This document shows positions 7,137 to 8,336 of a stretch of 8,336 bases of DNA, in pieces. Positions within the stretch are counted from its first letter, which is position 1. Every line of letters begins with the position of its first letter. Where the stretch lies: assembly GCA_031264885.1 (NCBI GenBank), contig JAISDM010000237.1, positions 1 through 8,336 on the forward strand. Direction: 5' to 3'. The position numbers were made by a program, and so were the translations under genes. The DNA comes from Peptococcaceae bacterium (GTDB taxonomy: Bacteria; Bacillota; Peptococcia; DRI-13; UBA5745). Under the pieces are notes generated by a model that was not told where the DNA came from, did not search any database, and saw nothing but the letters and a program-made list of their open reading frames with translations.

Positions 7137-7328
7137 CTTGAAATCGCCGATGTTGTCGCCCATAATTTCAATGTTCGTCAGGCTCGTGCCTTGCTTCGTC
7201 AGCGCCTTAATGCTCTGCTTGCCGAGTCTCGGCTTGGGGGAAGCCTGCGCCCGGCTGAGAAAGGCCTGCATTGCCTTGGCGAGCAGGCGCCCCGTCAGTT
7301 TTGTGCCCTTGACGGTCAGGGCGACCAT
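7137..7328 (-). pseudogene. PcfB/DUF3801-like conjugation protein, truncated by a CRISPR repeat
   Basis: From ATG at 7328 the product begins MVALTVKGTKLTGRLLAKAM and continues with GKQSIKALTKQG, SLTNIEI and DNIGDF. This matches my recollection of the PcfB/DUF3801 family found beside the VirD4-like coupling protein in conjugative elements. About 64 residues are family-like, roughly half of a normal PcfB. The frame then enters the CRISPR repeat at 7108-7136 and stays open by chance to 7032. The start is also suspicious: an AGAGG lies 5 nt before an in-frame ATA, four codons upstream of the ATG, as though an ATG had mutated to ATA. The ATG at 7328 itself has no well-spaced ribosome-binding site. 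A functional product is unlikely. Confidence 0.65.
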
Positions 7329-7365
7329 CTTGTCGTTTATTTGTTCCTCTTTCCTCCGAAGACGG

Positions 7366-7575
7366 CTAACCGCCCAAATCCTCGGCGTTGTATATGCGCC
7401 GTTCCCCGCTGTCAAAAGTGACTTCTACTTTGTACGGATAAGCGGCGACCGTGTAGAGTTCCGCCTTGACTGACACGGGGATTAAATGCCCGGACTCGCA
7501 GTCTTTTGCGGCTTTATGGCTTTCATACTGACGGTTGCAGTATTTGCAGCGGTATCGGGTCACTTTTACAGGCAT
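7366..7575 (-). CDS. 69-aa C-x2-C/C-x3-H finger-like protein of conjugative-element type
   Basis: A small cytoplasmic protein without signal or membrane segment. Cys10, Cys13, Cys26 and His30 form a C-x2-C-x12-C-x3-H pattern that could bind one zinc ion, followed by a beta-rich tail (AELYTVAAYPYKVEVTF) ending in EDLGG. It starts at ATG 7575, inside the last codons of the preceding 36-aa ORF, with an AAAGGCGGCGAGG-type purine stretch upstream. It stops with TAG 37 nt before the ATG of the pcfB fragment. I cannot name the family with certainty. The position and style fit an accessory protein of an integrative conjugative element, perhaps DNA-binding, but that function is inferred only from the metal-binding pattern. 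The reading frame is complete. Confidence 0.65.
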   Translation of the reverse strand: MPVKVTRYRCKYCNRQYESHKAAKDCESGHLIPVSVKAELYTVAAYPYKVEVTFDSGERRIYNAEDLGG

Positions 7576-7676
7576 ACCTCGCCGCCTTTCTCCCTGCCGG
7601 GGGAGCGCTCCCGCCGTCGCATTTCTCTGAGGGCGTTGTTCCAGTCCTTTTCACCGCCGTAAGGGATGGAACGCAT
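7566..7676 (-). CDS. possible 36-aa ORF overlapping the finger-like gene
   Basis: ATG at 7676 has GGGAG 8 nt upstream and encodes a short, charged product (MRSIPYGGEKDWNNALREMR, then an Arg/Gly-rich end) that stops with TAA at 7566-7568. It overlaps the next start by 10 nt, as is common in tightly packed element operons. The same frame is open upstream as far as the CRISPR repeat. It could therefore also be the C-terminal end of a longer protein cut off by the repeat. The function is unknown. Confidence 0.4.
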   Translation of the reverse strand: MRSIPYGGEKDWNNALREMRRRERSPGREKGGEVCL

Positions 7677-7738
7677 GACTTCAACTCCCGGAAGCGCCGT
7701 AATTTTCGCCGTCGCCAAGTTCAGTGGCTGCTTGGATT

Positions 7739-8072
7739 GGGATCACCCCCCGCTCGCGGGGAACAGTGGATATGGACGCCAAAGAGGTATTCGAGGACGG
7801 GATCACCCCCGCGCTCGCGGGGAACAGACCGCATCGAGGATATGGCTAACCGCGTGATCGGGATTACCCCCGCGCTCGCGGGGAACAGGTACAAAAATAT
7901 GACCGCGTGGTTGCTAATGAAGGATCACCCCCGCGCTCGCGGGGAACAGAAGGCTTCCACGAGCCTATAATTTCGGTCAAAATGGATCACCCCCGCGGGT
8001 GCGGGGAGCAGTACTGCTTCGCAGATATCCTGAAGGGGCGATTGGGATCACCCCCGCGGGCGCGGGGAGCAG
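7739..8072 (-). CRISPR. type I-E CRISPR array, six repeats and five spacers
   Basis: Repeats lie at 7739-7766, 7799-7827, 7860-7888, 7921-7949, 7983-8011 and 8044-8072, with 60-62 bp from start to start. The core repeat is 28 nt and spacers are 32-33 nt. On the minus strand a repeat starts CTGTTCCCCGCGAGC and ends GGGGGTGATCC, the usual I-E hairpin and 5'-handle arrangement, so crRNAs should be read from the minus strand. The base next to GATCC varies (C, C, C, T, A, C), as expected if it belongs to the spacer. The first repeat lacks one base. The last two differ from the others (CTGCTCCCC, loop CC instead of AG). No two spacers are alike. Cascade genes needed to use the crRNAs are not in the window. 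Confidence 0.95.
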
Positions 8073-8160
8073 TCAAGCTCTTTACGCAATGCCATACAGG
8101 CCAAGGACGCTTACGTCAAGCACAAACTAAAAAAATTCAAAGTTTTTTGAGCCACGAAAC
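8073..8160 (-). promoter_or_regulatory. probable CRISPR leader
   Basis: The array ends at 8072 with no further repeat where the next would be expected (about 8105). On the minus strand this stretch holds A/T-tracts (8127-8148), then a -35-like TTGACG (8114-8119) and, 17 nt further on, a poor -10-like TATGGC (8091-8096), about 18 nt before the first repeat. The repeat orientation and the degenerate far end both predict a leader here. The promoter call itself is weak. Confidence 0.5.
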
Positions 8161-8336
8161 AGCGCCTATTGTTTCCGATAACCGCCGGCGCTTTTATGAA
8201 TCATGAAGTAACCGCTTAGACTGTCACTGCGCCCGTGACGCATATTGTTAGAGCCGAACCAATTCGTCCGTAAATAGCCGGATTTGTTTATAATGGTACC
8301 GTAAAACACGACAGATTTTTTCAAAACTAAGTGTGA
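8161..8336. other. right edge, no supported gene
   Basis: AGCGCC (8161-8166) and GGCGCT (8187-8192) form a 6-bp stem with a 20-nt loop, followed on the plus strand by TTTT; this is a weak terminator candidate. A perfect -10 TATAAT lies at 8289-8294 on the plus strand, without a good -35. On the minus strand a frame from the edge to a TAG at 8166-8168 stays open for about 57 codons, but its product resembles nothing I recognise, and this length can easily occur by chance. Confidence 0.3.

Larger units (their letters stand above)
7137..7738 (-). mobile_element. fragment of a Tn916/Tn1549-like conjugative element between CRISPR repeats
   Basis: This 602-bp segment lies exactly between a repeat ending at 7136 and a repeat beginning at 7739. 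It holds three compactly arranged minus-strand reading frames: a 36-aa ORF overlapping a 69-aa C/H-finger-like gene by 10 nt, then the 5' part of a PcfB/DUF3801 gene. That gene type and tight packing are typical of the conjugation modules of Tn916/Tn1549-type integrative elements. No integrase, relaxase, terminal repeat or attachment site is visible, so this is debris rather than a mobile unit. The element assignment rests mainly on the PcfB resemblance, recognised from memory. Confidence 0.55.

Noticed and set aside
7506..8206. Plus-strand open frames with repeating PPRSRGT, HPRARGEQ and similar peptides
   Set aside because: These are translations of the CRISPR repeats; the periodicity is that of the array, not of a repeat protein.
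8166..8336. Minus-strand frame entering from the right edge, open for about 57 codons
   Set aside because: No recognisable similarity, and a second frame on the same strand is also open for part of the region; chance is sufficient to explain it.

Overview
The window reads almost entirely on the minus strand. It suggests a fairly GC-rich Bacillota (Clostridia- or Negativicutes-like). The clues are a Firmicutes-style lipoprotein peptide-binding protein, a type I-E Cas2 carrying a DnaQ-like exonuclease domain, and fragments that resemble the conjugation modules of Tn916/Tn1549-type integrative elements. This assignment is an inference from protein character; there is no rRNA or other strong taxonomic marker.

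Layout from left to right, with all genes transcribed right to left: (1) the N-terminal part of gyrB, running off the left edge, with a small unrecognised ORF just upstream of it; (2) a peptide ABC transporter block in the order oppD-oppF-oppA (4866 down to 1149) with no permease genes; (3) a type I-E adaptation pair, cas1 and a cas2-DEDDh exonuclease fusion, joined by a TGATG overlap (6859 down to 4908); (4) about 200 bp of AT-richer non-coding DNA and two degenerate CRISPR repeats (7056-7136); (5) a ~600-bp fragment resembling an integrative conjugative element (a 36-aa ORF, a 69-aa C/H-finger-like protein and a truncated PcfB/DUF3801 gene), bounded exactly by a CRISPR repeat on each side; (6) a six-repeat I-E array (7739-8072) with 32-33-nt spacers, followed by a possible leader up to the right edge.

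The adaptation genes look intact: all expected Cas1 catalytic residues and all five DEDDh exonuclease residues are present. No interference gene (cas3, cse1, cse2, cas7, cas5, cas6) is visible in the window. The array sits upstream of cas1, where Cascade genes normally lie. Its repeats fall into several sequence subtypes. The array is oriented so that the leader should be at the right end and the old, degenerate end faces cas1.

A strong sigma70-type promoter (TTGACA, 17 nt, TAAAAT) lies in the last codons of the cas2 fusion gene, with its -10 box on the stop codon. It probably drives oppDFA independently of the cas genes. The most unusual parts are the conjugative-element debris inside the CRISPR locus and the adaptation-only appearance of the locus.
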